The notes below the pieces were generated by a model, which saw nothing but the letters and a program-made list of their open reading frames with translations, did no database searches and had not been told where the DNA came from. Shown one piece after another: positions 1 to 5,067 of a DNA stretch of 5,067 nucleotides. The stretch lies in contig CALAIJ010000159.1 in the NCBI GenBank assembly GCA_937923365.1, positions 1 through 5,067 of the forward strand, given 5' to 3'. How positions within the stretch are numbered: position 1 is the stretch's first letter; each line of letters starts with the position of its first letter. Source of the DNA: an uncultured Sulfitobacter sp. Its GTDB lineage: Bacteria; Pseudomonadota; Alphaproteobacteria; Rhodobacterales; Rhodobacteraceae. Position numbers and translations under genes: made by a program.

Positions 1-905
1 GCAATCGCATTGGGGAAACTGCGAATGTCGATGCGGGCGATCTGGTCAATGGTCAGTGCGTGTTGCTGGCGCAAGGCGCGTGCCCCGTCGATGGGCGCAT
101 GGGCCCAGCGGCAAATCGGATAGGGTTTGATGTATTGTGCATCGGTCTGCCAGACGGTGCCCAGATCAGCCCAATGGCCTTGCACCTCCTGCGCCTCGAC
201 CGTGATCGCGGGGGCACCGGTAAACCCGATTTCGGCCATGATGGCGGCGGACAGGCCGATCATAGCACCCATGCCTGATCCGTCGTGCAGCATTGTCGGG
301 TTCGCAATCTCGCGCATCATCTGGCTGCGGGGACCGTGGTACTCGGCAATGCCCAACGCCTCGCGCAGCTGTCCGCTGTCCAATCCGCGCAGGCGGGCGG
401 CCATGGCAGCCACGCCCAAAGCGTTCCAGGCCCCTGACGTGTGATAGTCCGAAACGCTGTCGTGCAACGCAAGGCCTGCGCGCCCTGCCACTTCGTAGCC
501 GACCACGATGGCGGCCAGCGCGTCTGCGCCCGTCAGGTCCGGCAAATGCTGTGCAAGGCTGACCAGCGCAGGCACAACCGCCACGCCGATATGGCCTTTG
601 GTCGGGTTGAAACCGTCGTGGCCATCCAGATTGTCGGTCTGGCTGGCAGCGGCAAAGGCAGCCCCCGCAAGGCTGGCACTGCGCCCGTCAAACATCATCC
701 ATGCGGTGTCGGCACTTGTGCCCGCGCCATACAGGCGAAACGCGGTTTCGCGGGCCAGCACGCCTGCCTCCATCGGTGTGGCCGCCGCCGCGATGCCCAG
801 CGTGTCCAGTAGCAGCAGTGCTGCGCGTCTGCGTGTGGCGTCGGGGATATCGCTTGCAGGCATGCTGCGCACAAAGGCGTCGACGGGGGCGGGCAAATGG
901 GACAT
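1..905 (-). CDS. MmgE/PrpD family protein, partial (C-terminus beyond left edge)
   Basis: The reading frame is open from the ATG at 905 to the window edge, giving 301 residues of a family usually about 450 long, so roughly the last third is missing. MmgE/PrpD proteins include 2-methylcitrate dehydratase, cis-aconitate decarboxylase and iminodisuccinate epimerase; all are soluble and act on small di- or tricarboxylates. Family signs are the all-helical N-terminal domain with DNLDGHD near residues 91-97, GHIGVAVVPAL near 104-114, YHTSGAWNALG near 154-164, AEYHGPRSQMM near 188-197, and KPYPICRWAH at 260-269. Residues D94, H105, H155 and H269 plausibly match conserved active-site positions. The lysine normally found near residue 204-207 is not there (TMLHDGSG). 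The start is supported by AGGA six bases upstream. The gene is divergent from the aminotransferase pair. The SGAW/YHGPRSQMM flavour is unlike classical PrpD, so I do not assign a substrate. Confidence 0.9.
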   Translation of the reverse strand, partial: MSHLPAPVDAFVRSMPASDIPDATRRRAALLLLDTLGIAAAATPMEAGVLARETAFRLYGAGTSADTAWMMFDGRSASLAGAAFAAASQTDNLDGHDGFNPTKGHIGVAVVPALVSLAQHLPDLTGADALAAIVVGYEVAGRAGLALHDSVSDYHTSGAWNALGVAAMAARLRGLDSGQLREALGIAEYHGPRSQMMREIANPTMLHDGSGMGAMIGLSAAIMAEIGFTGAPAITVEAQEVQGHWADLGTVWQTDAQYIKPYPICRWAHAPIDGARALRQQHALTIDQIARIDIRSFPNAI

Positions 906-911
906 GCGCTT

Positions 912-915
912 TCCT
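912..915 (-). promoter_or_regulatory. Shine-Dalgarno site of the MmgE/PrpD gene
   Basis: On the minus strand the sequence reads AGAGGAAAGCGC directly before ATG. The AGGA core lies six bases from the start codon, which supports the start at 905. Confidence 0.7.
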
Positions 916-1016
916 CTCTTGCGTGGGATCAATGATAGGAAACTGGCCACGCCCTCTTTGGGCGAATGCGACATTTGCCGCAGGCCCGTGTCGCGGACAG
1001 GCCATCGCGGGATCGC

Positions 1017-1033
1017 AGACTGGCGGACAGTCT
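1017..1033. repeat. Inverted repeat AGACTG-N5-CAGTCT, operator-like
   Basis: Perfect six-base arms flank a five-base spacer, about 50 bp before the class IV aminotransferase start. The right arm overlaps the second copy of the GCGGACAG direct repeat. It could be a dimeric regulator site or a weak hairpin; the arms are short enough that chance is possible. Confidence 0.4.
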
Positions 1034-1046
1034 CAAAGCTGTGCAC

Positions 1047-1064
1047 ACTGTCTGCATCGACAGT
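1047..1064. repeat. Inverted repeat ACTGTC-N6-GACAGT, operator-like
   Basis: Perfect six-base arms flank a six-base spacer, ending eight bases before the Shine-Dalgarno site of the class IV aminotransferase. The GACAGT half-site also occurs at 1026-1031, giving three copies in about 40 bp. The position suits a repressor site or a leader hairpin, but no regulator gene is visible in the window. Confidence 0.4.
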
Positions 1065-1071
1065 CCCATGA

Positions 1072-1076
1072 AAGGA
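1072..1076 (+). promoter_or_regulatory. Shine-Dalgarno site deciding the start of the class IV aminotransferase
   Basis: AAGGA lies six bases before the ATG at 1083. The in-frame ATG at 1068 and the longer open frame reaching back to 966 have no comparable site, so 1083 is preferred. Confidence 0.75.
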
Positions 1077-1082
1077 CGGCCC

Positions 1083-2006
1083 ATGACCGACCACCAGACC
1101 ACCCATGACGCGGACGAGGACACCCGCAACCGCGACATCCAGATCTACGTCAACGGTGAGATCGTGCACCGCGATCAGGCGCGTGTCTCGGTCTATGACA
1201 GCGGCTTTATGCTGGGCGATGGCATCTGGGAAGGGATGCGTCTTTATGACGGGGTCTGGGCGTTCTTTGACGAACACATGGACCGCTTCTTTGGCTCTTG
1301 CAAAGCGATTGATCTGGACGTGGGCATGGACCGCGCAGGGATTGCGGAGGCGATGCGCCAGACGGCTGCGGCCAATGACATGAACAGCGATGTGCACTGC
1401 CGTTTGATGCTGACACGCGGGATCAAGGACAAGCCATTCCAGCATCCGAGCCTCAGCACCTCCGGGCCGACGCTGGTCATCATCATGGAACACTCGCGCC
1501 CCGTGGACCGCCTGCAATCGGCGGGCATAAGGCTGGCCAGTGTGCCGCAGGTGCGCGGGTTGCCCCATGCGCAAGACCCCAAACTGAACTCGCATTCCAA
1601 ACTCAACTGCATCATCGCCTGCCTGCAGGCAGAGGCGGCGGGGGCGGATGAGGCGCTCATGCTCGACCCCCATGGCTTTGTGAACACCACCAACGCCTGC
1701 AACTTCTTCATAGTGCGCCAAGGCGAGGTTTGGACCTCCACAGGTGACTATTGCATGAACGGGGTCACACGCCAGAAGGTGATTGATCTGGCCCGCGCGG
1801 ATGGCATCGTGATGCGCGAAAAGAACTTTTCGCTTTATGAGGCCTACAGCGCGGACGAGGCGTTTTTGACCGGCACCTTTGGTGCGCAGACCCCTGTGGC
1901 CTCCATTGATGGCAAGCCCATCGGCGATTGCACGCGGCCTGTCACGGCACGGCTGCAATCGCTCTACAAAGACCTGATCAAAACCCATGTGGAGGCCCGA
2001 TCATGA
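1083..2006 (+). CDS. Class IV (fold-type IV) PLP-dependent aminotransferase-like protein
   Basis: The 307-residue protein matches the length and layout of branched-chain aminotransferase, D-amino acid aminotransferase and aminodeoxychorismate lyase. Visible signs are IYVNGEIV (21-28), VSVYDSGFMLGDGIWEGMR (35-53), the phosphate-binding Arg in EHMDRFFGS (R68), the SHSKLN lysine region (K173, or possibly K167), GADEALMLD (187-195), NGVTR (226-230) and FLTGTFG (261-267). The fold and PLP binding are well supported; the substrate is not. The position that normally holds the Glu pairing with the PLP ring nitrogen is Thr202 in FVNTTNACNFF, so reaction type and stereochemistry should not be assumed. 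Its stop overlaps the start of the HisC-like gene, implying one transcript and coupled translation. The start at 1083 rests on AAGGA six bases upstream; an extension of about 20 polar residues precedes the first strand. It is not recognisably IlvE, Dat or PabC. Confidence 0.9.
   Translation: MTDHQTTHDADEDTRNRDIQIYVNGEIVHRDQARVSVYDSGFMLGDGIWEGMRLYDGVWAFFDEHMDRFFGSCKAIDLDVGMDRAGIAEAMRQTAAANDMNSDVHCRLMLTRGIKDKPFQHPSLSTSGPTLVIIMEHSRPVDRLQSAGIRLASVPQVRGLPHAQDPKLNSHSKLNCIIACLQAEAAGADEALMLDPHGFVNTTNACNFFIVRQGEVWTSTGDYCMNGVTRQKVIDLARADGIVMREKNFSLYEAYSADEAFLTGTFGAQTPVASIDGKPIGDCTRPVTARLQSLYKDLIKTHVEARS
1991..1995 (+). promoter_or_regulatory. Strong Shine-Dalgarno site inside the preceding gene
   Basis: GGAGG lies seven bases before the ATG at 2003, within the last codons of the class IV gene. 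It fixes the start of the HisC-like gene and argues against the in-frame upstream ATG at 1928. It also supports re-initiation through the ATGA overlap. Confidence 0.85.
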
Positions 2007-3091
2007 GCGCGCAGACCCCCCGGTCCTATCTTGAGCCCCTGATCGTCAGAGGCCGCATTTCCAAGCCACAACCCACAGGGCTGCCCGTCGTTAACCTTGG
2101 TTTTAACGAGTTGCCCTACGGCCCCACGCCCAAAGTGGCCGCCGCGTTGGAGGCCACCATGCCGCGCAGTTTTGCCTATGGCGGGCCCTATTGTGACGCG
2201 CTGCGCGACGGGCTTGCTGCGGCCAACGGGTTGGATGCGGGCGACATCATTTGCGGCAACGGTTCTGAGGAACTGCTCGACGTGATCGCCCGCAACTATG
2301 CCCGTGAAGGCGACGAAATCCTGATCTCCGCCTATGGCTACATCCAGTTCGAGATGTGTGCGCGCAGGCAGGGGGCGACAATCGTCAAAGCCCCCGAGGC
2401 GGATTTCATGACCGATGTAGACGCGCTGCTGACGGCGGTGACACCGCGGACGAAGCTGCTGTTTCTCGCCAATCCGAACAATCCGACTGGCACGGTGTTG
2501 CCCTTGTCGGAAATGGCACGGCTGGCGGATTCCTTGCCCGGCCACATCATGCTGGTGCTGGATCTGGCCTATGGCGAATTCGTGGATGCCGGTTATTGCC
2601 CCGCCATTCACCACCTCGCCAAGGGGCGCGCCAATGTGATTGTCACGCGCACTTTCTCCAAGGCGTACGGGCTGGCGGGTTTGCGTGTCGGCTGGGCCCA
2701 TGCGCCACGTGACGTTTTGCCGGGGCTTTATGCCGCGCGCGGCATGGGCAGCGTCAACGCCATGGCACAGGCCGCCGCCGAGGCTGCTTTGCAGGACATG
2801 GACGTGGTGAATGCCCGTGTTGCAGAAGTTGTCTCCGAACGCGAACGTCTGTCCGGTGTGCTGGCCCAGCGCGGCTTGCGCGTGCTGCCCAGTGCGACCA
2901 ACTTTCTGATGCTGACCACAGGGGATGCCGCCCGCACAGAGGCACTGGTCGTGCACCTGTTCGATGACGCGGGTCTGGTTGTTGCCCGCACCCGCGAGGC
3001 GGGTCTGGAGGACTGGATGCGGTTCTCTGTGGGCACGCCTGCGCAGAACGATCTGCTGCTGGAAAGCGTGGCCCGTTTTCTGGAACGCTAG
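2003..3091 (+). CDS. HisC-like class I/II (fold-type I) PLP-dependent aminotransferase
   Basis: The 362-residue protein has the full histidinol-phosphate aminotransferase-like layout. Signs are GFNELPYGPTPKV (33-45), GNGSEEL (85-91) for cofactor phosphate contact, NPNNPTG (157-163), LVLDLAYGEF (184-193) with Asp187 as the ring-nitrogen ligand and Tyr190, and TFSKAYGLAGLRVGW (217-231) with Schiff-base Lys220 and Arg228. A C-terminal MRFSVGT (339-345) carries the substrate-carboxylate Arg340. All catalytic residues appear intact, so it should be an active transaminase. HisC usually has DEAY where this has DLAY, and AYGGPY replaces the usual YPD-type segment. These differences and the absence of other his genes suggest an amino acid other than histidinol phosphate, though this is inference. 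Start at 2003 follows from GGAGG. It is coupled to the class IV gene and converges on the ADP-ribosylglycohydrolase homologue, sharing the CTAG stop. Confidence 0.92.
   Translation: MSAQTPRSYLEPLIVRGRISKPQPTGLPVVNLGFNELPYGPTPKVAAALEATMPRSFAYGGPYCDALRDGLAAANGLDAGDIICGNGSEELLDVIARNYAREGDEILISAYGYIQFEMCARRQGATIVKAPEADFMTDVDALLTAVTPRTKLLFLANPNNPTGTVLPLSEMARLADSLPGHIMLVLDLAYGEFVDAGYCPAIHHLAKGRANVIVTRTFSKAYGLAGLRVGWAHAPRDVLPGLYAARGMGSVNAMAQAAAEAALQDMDVVNARVAEVVSERERLSGVLAQRGLRVLPSATNFLMLTTGDAARTEALVVHLFDDAGLVVARTREAGLEDWMRFSVGTPAQNDLLLESVARFLER
3088..3091. other. Shared CTAG: overlapping stop codons of convergent genes
   Basis: The plus-strand aminotransferase ends in TAG at 3089-3091, and the minus-strand gene ends in TAG read from 3090 to 3088. 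The two stops therefore lie in one palindromic CTAG. No intergenic terminator can sit here, so each transcript must run into the opposite gene's coding region. Confidence 0.95.
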
Positions 3092-4233
3092 CCCAAAAGC
3101 GCGTCGAGACCCGCGGCCACCTCTGCCCCGTGGGTCAGCTGGCCCGACCATTCAGACGGTACGCCGTGCAGCGCGCCCATGACCCCACCCAACAAGATGG
3201 CGCGGCCGCAGGTGTCGCCGCCCGCCATGATGTTGGCGCGCACAGCACTGGCGTAATCTGCCGCCGTCGCCAAGTTGTGCAGCGCGCTGGGCACACCATA
3301 GGTCAGGTCGCAGGCCATGCCGAAATGGGCGGTCACGGCGCGGTTGTCTTGGCCCTTTCGGGACAGCGCATCATCCAGCAGCGCGTTGGTTTGCGCCGTG
3401 CCATGGGTGCGGGCGGCTGCAATCACCGCCTCCAGATCGCCTGTCAGCACGGCAGCCTGCATCATCCGTGCGCTGACCATGCCAAAGGCCGCCGCCTCCG
3501 GGTGATCGCTGGTGGTGCGCACGGCGGACGCCACCGCATCGGCAAAGATCGCATCCTCCGCCTGCGCCAGTCTGGCCACCAAGGCAGGCAGCTTGGCAAT
3601 CGCAGGCAGTTGCGCGTCATGGGCACCTGACGCAGGCGGGCTGGCGAGGATTTCCTCCAACACCGAAAAGCCATGGGCCACCACCGCGTCGTCGTCATGC
3701 GTCAGGCGGACGGCCTGTTCGAACTCGGCGCGCAGAGCGTCTCCGTCGAATTTACTGCGCAGCGCCATCGCCTTTGTGACCATGGCGCGGGTCACGCCTG
3801 CTGGGCCGTCAAAAGGCAGCGCCTGCGCACGGGCCAATGCCGCATCCTCGGCGCGGCGATGGTTGTCCAGTGTGTCGCGGGTGGCATGGTCGATATAGCC
3901 TACGTAAGCGCCACCATAGCCAAAGTGCGCGCGGAAGGCTGCCGCATAAAGGTCTGCATCATAGGCGCCGCCGTTTGCCAGCAAGGCGCGCATCATGACC
4001 AGCAATTGCTCTCCGTACTGCGAAGGGTCGCCAACGTGGCGCGTGGGATGGGCAAAAAAGGCCGGAACACCTGCGTAGTTGGCGGCATCAGGCGCGTAGA
4101 ACTCGGGCGCGTCGGGGGCAATCTTTGCGATATGCGCCTGGTCGTAGATCCAGTGCAGGCCCATGGCGGCGGCATCCGCCGTCAATGCACCAATGACAAG
4201 GTTCTTGGCGCGGTTCTGCAAGGCGGATGACAT
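3088..4233 (-). CDS. ADP-ribosylglycohydrolase-fold protein (J1-crystallin-like branch)
   Basis: The 381-residue helical protein carries the ADP-ribosylglycohydrolase (DraG/ARH) signature at both ends: NLVIGALTADAAAMGLHWIYD (11-31) and ANIMAGGDTCGRAILLGG (333-350). Classical members remove ADP-ribose from arginine or other residues using two divalent metals held by a TDDT-type motif near the N-terminus and a GGDTD-type motif near the C-terminus. Here the first is replaced by GDPSQYGEQ (68-76) and the second reads GGDTC, keeping Asp340 but not the second Asp. HWIYD and GDxxxYGxQ recall proteins similar to jellyfish J1-crystallin; that subfamily placement is from memory. RLTHDDD (176-182) is another conserved patch. 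Activity on ADP-ribose is therefore doubtful. The ATG at 4233 is chosen because AAAGGA lies six bases upstream; the ATG at 4266 would nearly touch the upstream gene's stop. It probably shares a transcript with the dehydrogenase gene 36 bp upstream. Confidence 0.88.
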   Translation of the reverse strand: MSSALQNRAKNLVIGALTADAAAMGLHWIYDQAHIAKIAPDAPEFYAPDAANYAGVPAFFAHPTRHVGDPSQYGEQLLVMMRALLANGGAYDADLYAAAFRAHFGYGGAYVGYIDHATRDTLDNHRRAEDAALARAQALPFDGPAGVTRAMVTKAMALRSKFDGDALRAEFEQAVRLTHDDDAVVAHGFSVLEEILASPPASGAHDAQLPAIAKLPALVARLAQAEDAIFADAVASAVRTTSDHPEAAAFGMVSARMMQAAVLTGDLEAVIAAARTHGTAQTNALLDDALSRKGQDNRAVTAHFGMACDLTYGVPSALHNLATAADYASAVRANIMAGGDTCGRAILLGGVMGALHGVPSEWSGQLTHGAEVAAGLDALLG

Positions 4234-4239
4234 GGGCAG

Positions 4240-4245
4240 TCCTTT
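4240..4245 (-). promoter_or_regulatory. Shine-Dalgarno site of the ADP-ribosylglycohydrolase homologue
   Basis: On the minus strand AAAGGA stands six bases before the ATG at 4233, closely matching the AAAGGA-CxGCCC-ATG layout before the class IV aminotransferase. It decides against the upstream ATG at 4266. Confidence 0.8.
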
Positions 4246-4252
4246 CGAAAGG
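4241..4252. repeat. 12-bp perfect palindrome CCTTTCGAAAGG
   Basis: The perfect palindrome lies in the 36-bp gap between the dehydrogenase stop and the next start, overlapping the Shine-Dalgarno site. With no loop it would make a poor hairpin, so a DNA-binding site or coincidence are the alternatives. Confidence 0.45.
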
Positions 4253-4269
4253 GTAGGCGCGGGCATACC

Positions 4270-5067
4270 CTAACCTTTGGGGGGCATTTTGCCCAGATGG
4301 CCCAGCATCGCGACAAAGGCGGCAAGCCTGTCGCGCTGGTAGGCGGGTACGTCCATGGTCTCGTAGTCCAGAAACCCTTGGCCGTCGCGCAACCCGTTGC
4401 GGCCCTGCGCCATGTTGTCCTTGACGATCTGCGGCGCGGCAAAGCGGTCTTCTCCGGTGGCCTGCGTCATGTAGTTGGATGCGTGGTACAGAATGTCGCC
4501 GCCGCCCCAGTCGATGAACTCCAACAGCCCCAGAACGGCAAAGCGAAAGCCGAAACCGTATTTGGTGGCCTTGTCCATATCCTCGGCGGAGGCCACGCCT
4601 TCTTCGACCATGCGGGCCGCTTCGTTCATCGCCAGCATCTGGATGCGCGGCACGATGTATCCGGGGGAGGCGGCACAGACGACGGGCACTTTGCCGATGT
4701 CTTCCAACAAGGCCTTCAGGCGGGTGGTCACTGCGGGGTCCGTGGCGTCACAGGGTGACAGTTCGACCAATGGCACAAGGAAAGCGGGGTTCAGCCAATG
4801 CGCATTCAGGAAGCGTTCGGGGTGGGCGATCATGGGTTGCAGATCATTGCTCAGGATCGTCGAGGTGGTGGAGGCGACGATTGCATCCCTGCCCGCATGC
4901 GCCGAGATTAGGGCAAAGGCCTCGCGCTTTGCGTCCAGCGTTTCGGGCACACCTTCAAAGATCACTGTTGCTGCGCTCAAGGCCTCGGCCGCCCGGGACA
5001 AAGGCACTACCTTGATGCGGGCGGCAAAGGTGTCCACCTCCTCTGCGGCCAACATGCCGAAACCCGC
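4270..5067 (-). CDS. 3-hydroxyacyl-CoA dehydrogenase family protein, partial (N-terminus beyond right edge)
   Basis: The frame is open to the window edge; 265 residues plus stop are visible. The first part of the NAD-binding Rossmann domain, including the GxGxxG loop, is missing, so the ATG at 5055 is internal rather than the start. Visible signs, numbered from the edge, are the end of the NAD domain with FEGVPET (37-43), STTSTI (66-71), the catalytic-type His in HPERFLNAHWLNPAFLVPLVE (His90, Glu102), PGYIVPRIQ (135-143), NEAARMVEEG (148-157) and the C-terminal domain from GFGFRFAVLG (171-180) to DGQGFLDY (228-235). The family oxidises 3-hydroxyacyl-CoA or related 3-hydroxy acids (carnitine, gulonate) with NAD. 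The usual Asn in the PGFIVNR-like motif is Pro140, which argues for a special subgroup rather than a standard beta-oxidation enzyme. Cytosolic; substrate unknown. It precedes the ADP-ribosylglycohydrolase homologue by 36 bp. Confidence 0.9.
   Translation of the reverse strand, partial: AGFGMLAAEEVDTFAARIKVVPLSRAAEALSAATVIFEGVPETLDAKREAFALISAHAGRDAIVASTTSTILSNDLQPMIAHPERFLNAHWLNPAFLVPLVELSPCDATDPAVTTRLKALLEDIGKVPVVCAASPGYIVPRIQMLAMNEAARMVEEGVASAEDMDKATKYGFGFRFAVLGLLEFIDWGGGDILYHASNYMTQATGEDRFAAPQIVKDNMAQGRNGLRDGQGFLDYETMDVPAYQRDRLAAFVAMLGHLGKMPPKG

Larger units (their letters stand above)
906..1082. promoter_or_regulatory. Divergent intergenic region with likely promoters and operator-like repeats
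   Basis: This 177-bp gap separates the divergent MmgE/PrpD and aminotransferase genes, so it should contain the promoters for both. I see no convincing -35/-10 pair in either direction; TATCAT on the minus strand (932-937) is a possible -10 without a good -35. The region is rich in short inverted repeats: CGCCC/GGGCG (950-964), GCGACA/TGTCGC (968-994), AGACTG/CAGTCT (1017-1033) and ACTGTC/GACAGT (1047-1064). It also has a direct repeat GCGGACAG at 993-1000 and 1023-1030, and the palindrome TGTGCACA at 1040-1047. Binding by a regulator is an inference. No small gene is convincing here. Confidence 0.55.

Noticed and set aside
966..1082. Upstream extension of the class IV aminotransferase from an ATG at 966, or a start at 1068
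   Set aside because: The extra residues are not family-like and lie in the repeat-rich promoter region; only the ATG at 1083 has a well-spaced AAGGA.
2089..2108. Inverted repeat CGTTAA-N8-TTAACG inside the HisC-like gene
   Set aside because: It falls on codons for a conserved Asn-Leu-Gly-Phe-Asn segment with two AAC codons, so the protein sequence accounts for it.
2003..3091. Assignment of the HisC-like gene as a true histidine biosynthesis hisC
   Set aside because: There are no other his genes, the partner is a class IV PLP enzyme, and DLAY and AYGGPY differ from usual HisC motifs. The fold family is certain, the symbol is not.
1964..3151. Long 395-codon open frame on the minus strand opposite the HisC-like gene
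   Set aside because: The opposite strand encodes a complete transaminase with all motifs. The antisense product has no recognisable domain and a His/Gln/Arg/Gly-rich composition typical of GC-rich shadow frames. It would also overlap the 3' end of the ADP-ribosylglycohydrolase homologue.
4234..4266. Start of the ADP-ribosylglycohydrolase homologue at the ATG at 4266
   Set aside because: It adds eleven non-conserved residues, nearly abuts the upstream stop, and has no ribosome site as good as the AAAGGA before 4233.
4755..5015. Plus-strand frames opposite the dehydrogenase, and plus-strand frames over 60-1108 opposite the MmgE/PrpD gene
   Set aside because: They are antisense to well-supported genes, low in recognisable motifs and rich in Arg/Pro/Ala, as expected for shadows.
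1..5067. CRISPR arrays, tRNA or rRNA genes, insertion sequences, phage or toxin-antitoxin genes
   Set aside because: No repeat-spacer pattern, RNA-like structure, transposase motif or terminal repeats were seen on either strand.

Overview
This 5.07 kb window is GC-rich with dense coding, short gaps, clear Shine-Dalgarno sites and alphaproteobacterial-looking proteins. The style suggests a marine Rhodobacteraceae (Roseobacter-group) chromosome or large plasmid. That assignment is inferred from protein flavour and base composition, since no marker gene is present. I see no RNA genes, insertion sequences, CRISPR arrays or phage genes.

Layout. Positions 1-905 (minus strand) hold the N-terminal two thirds of an MmgE/PrpD-family protein, cut by the left edge. 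A 177-bp divergent intergenic region (906-1082) follows and carries several short inverted repeats. Next come two plus-strand aminotransferase genes of unrelated folds: a fold-type IV (class IV) enzyme at 1083-2006 and a HisC-like fold-type I enzyme at 2003-3091, joined by an ATGA stop/start overlap. They converge on a minus-strand pair, and the two opposing stop codons share the tetranucleotide CTAG at 3088-3091. That pair is a 3-hydroxyacyl-CoA dehydrogenase family gene (4270 to beyond 5067, N-terminus missing), followed 36 bp downstream by an ADP-ribosylglycohydrolase-fold protein (3088-4233).

How they may work together. Two transaminase-like PLP enzymes, a beta-hydroxyacid/acyl-CoA dehydrogenase and an MmgE/PrpD dehydratase/epimerase/decarboxylase-type enzyme look like a catabolic locus for an amino or hydroxy acid. 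The substrate cannot be read from the sequence. The common theme is departure from family consensus at positions expected to be functional: the class IV enzyme has Thr where a Glu normally contacts the PLP ring nitrogen; the dehydrogenase has Pro for the usual Asn in its PGFIVNR-type motif; the ADP-ribosylglycohydrolase homologue has lost part of its metal-binding motifs and resembles the J1-crystallin-like branch; and the MmgE/PrpD protein seems to lack the usual lysine. These are by-eye alignments from family knowledge and need a real alignment. The window may therefore encode an uncharacterised pathway, but nothing here proves a new system.
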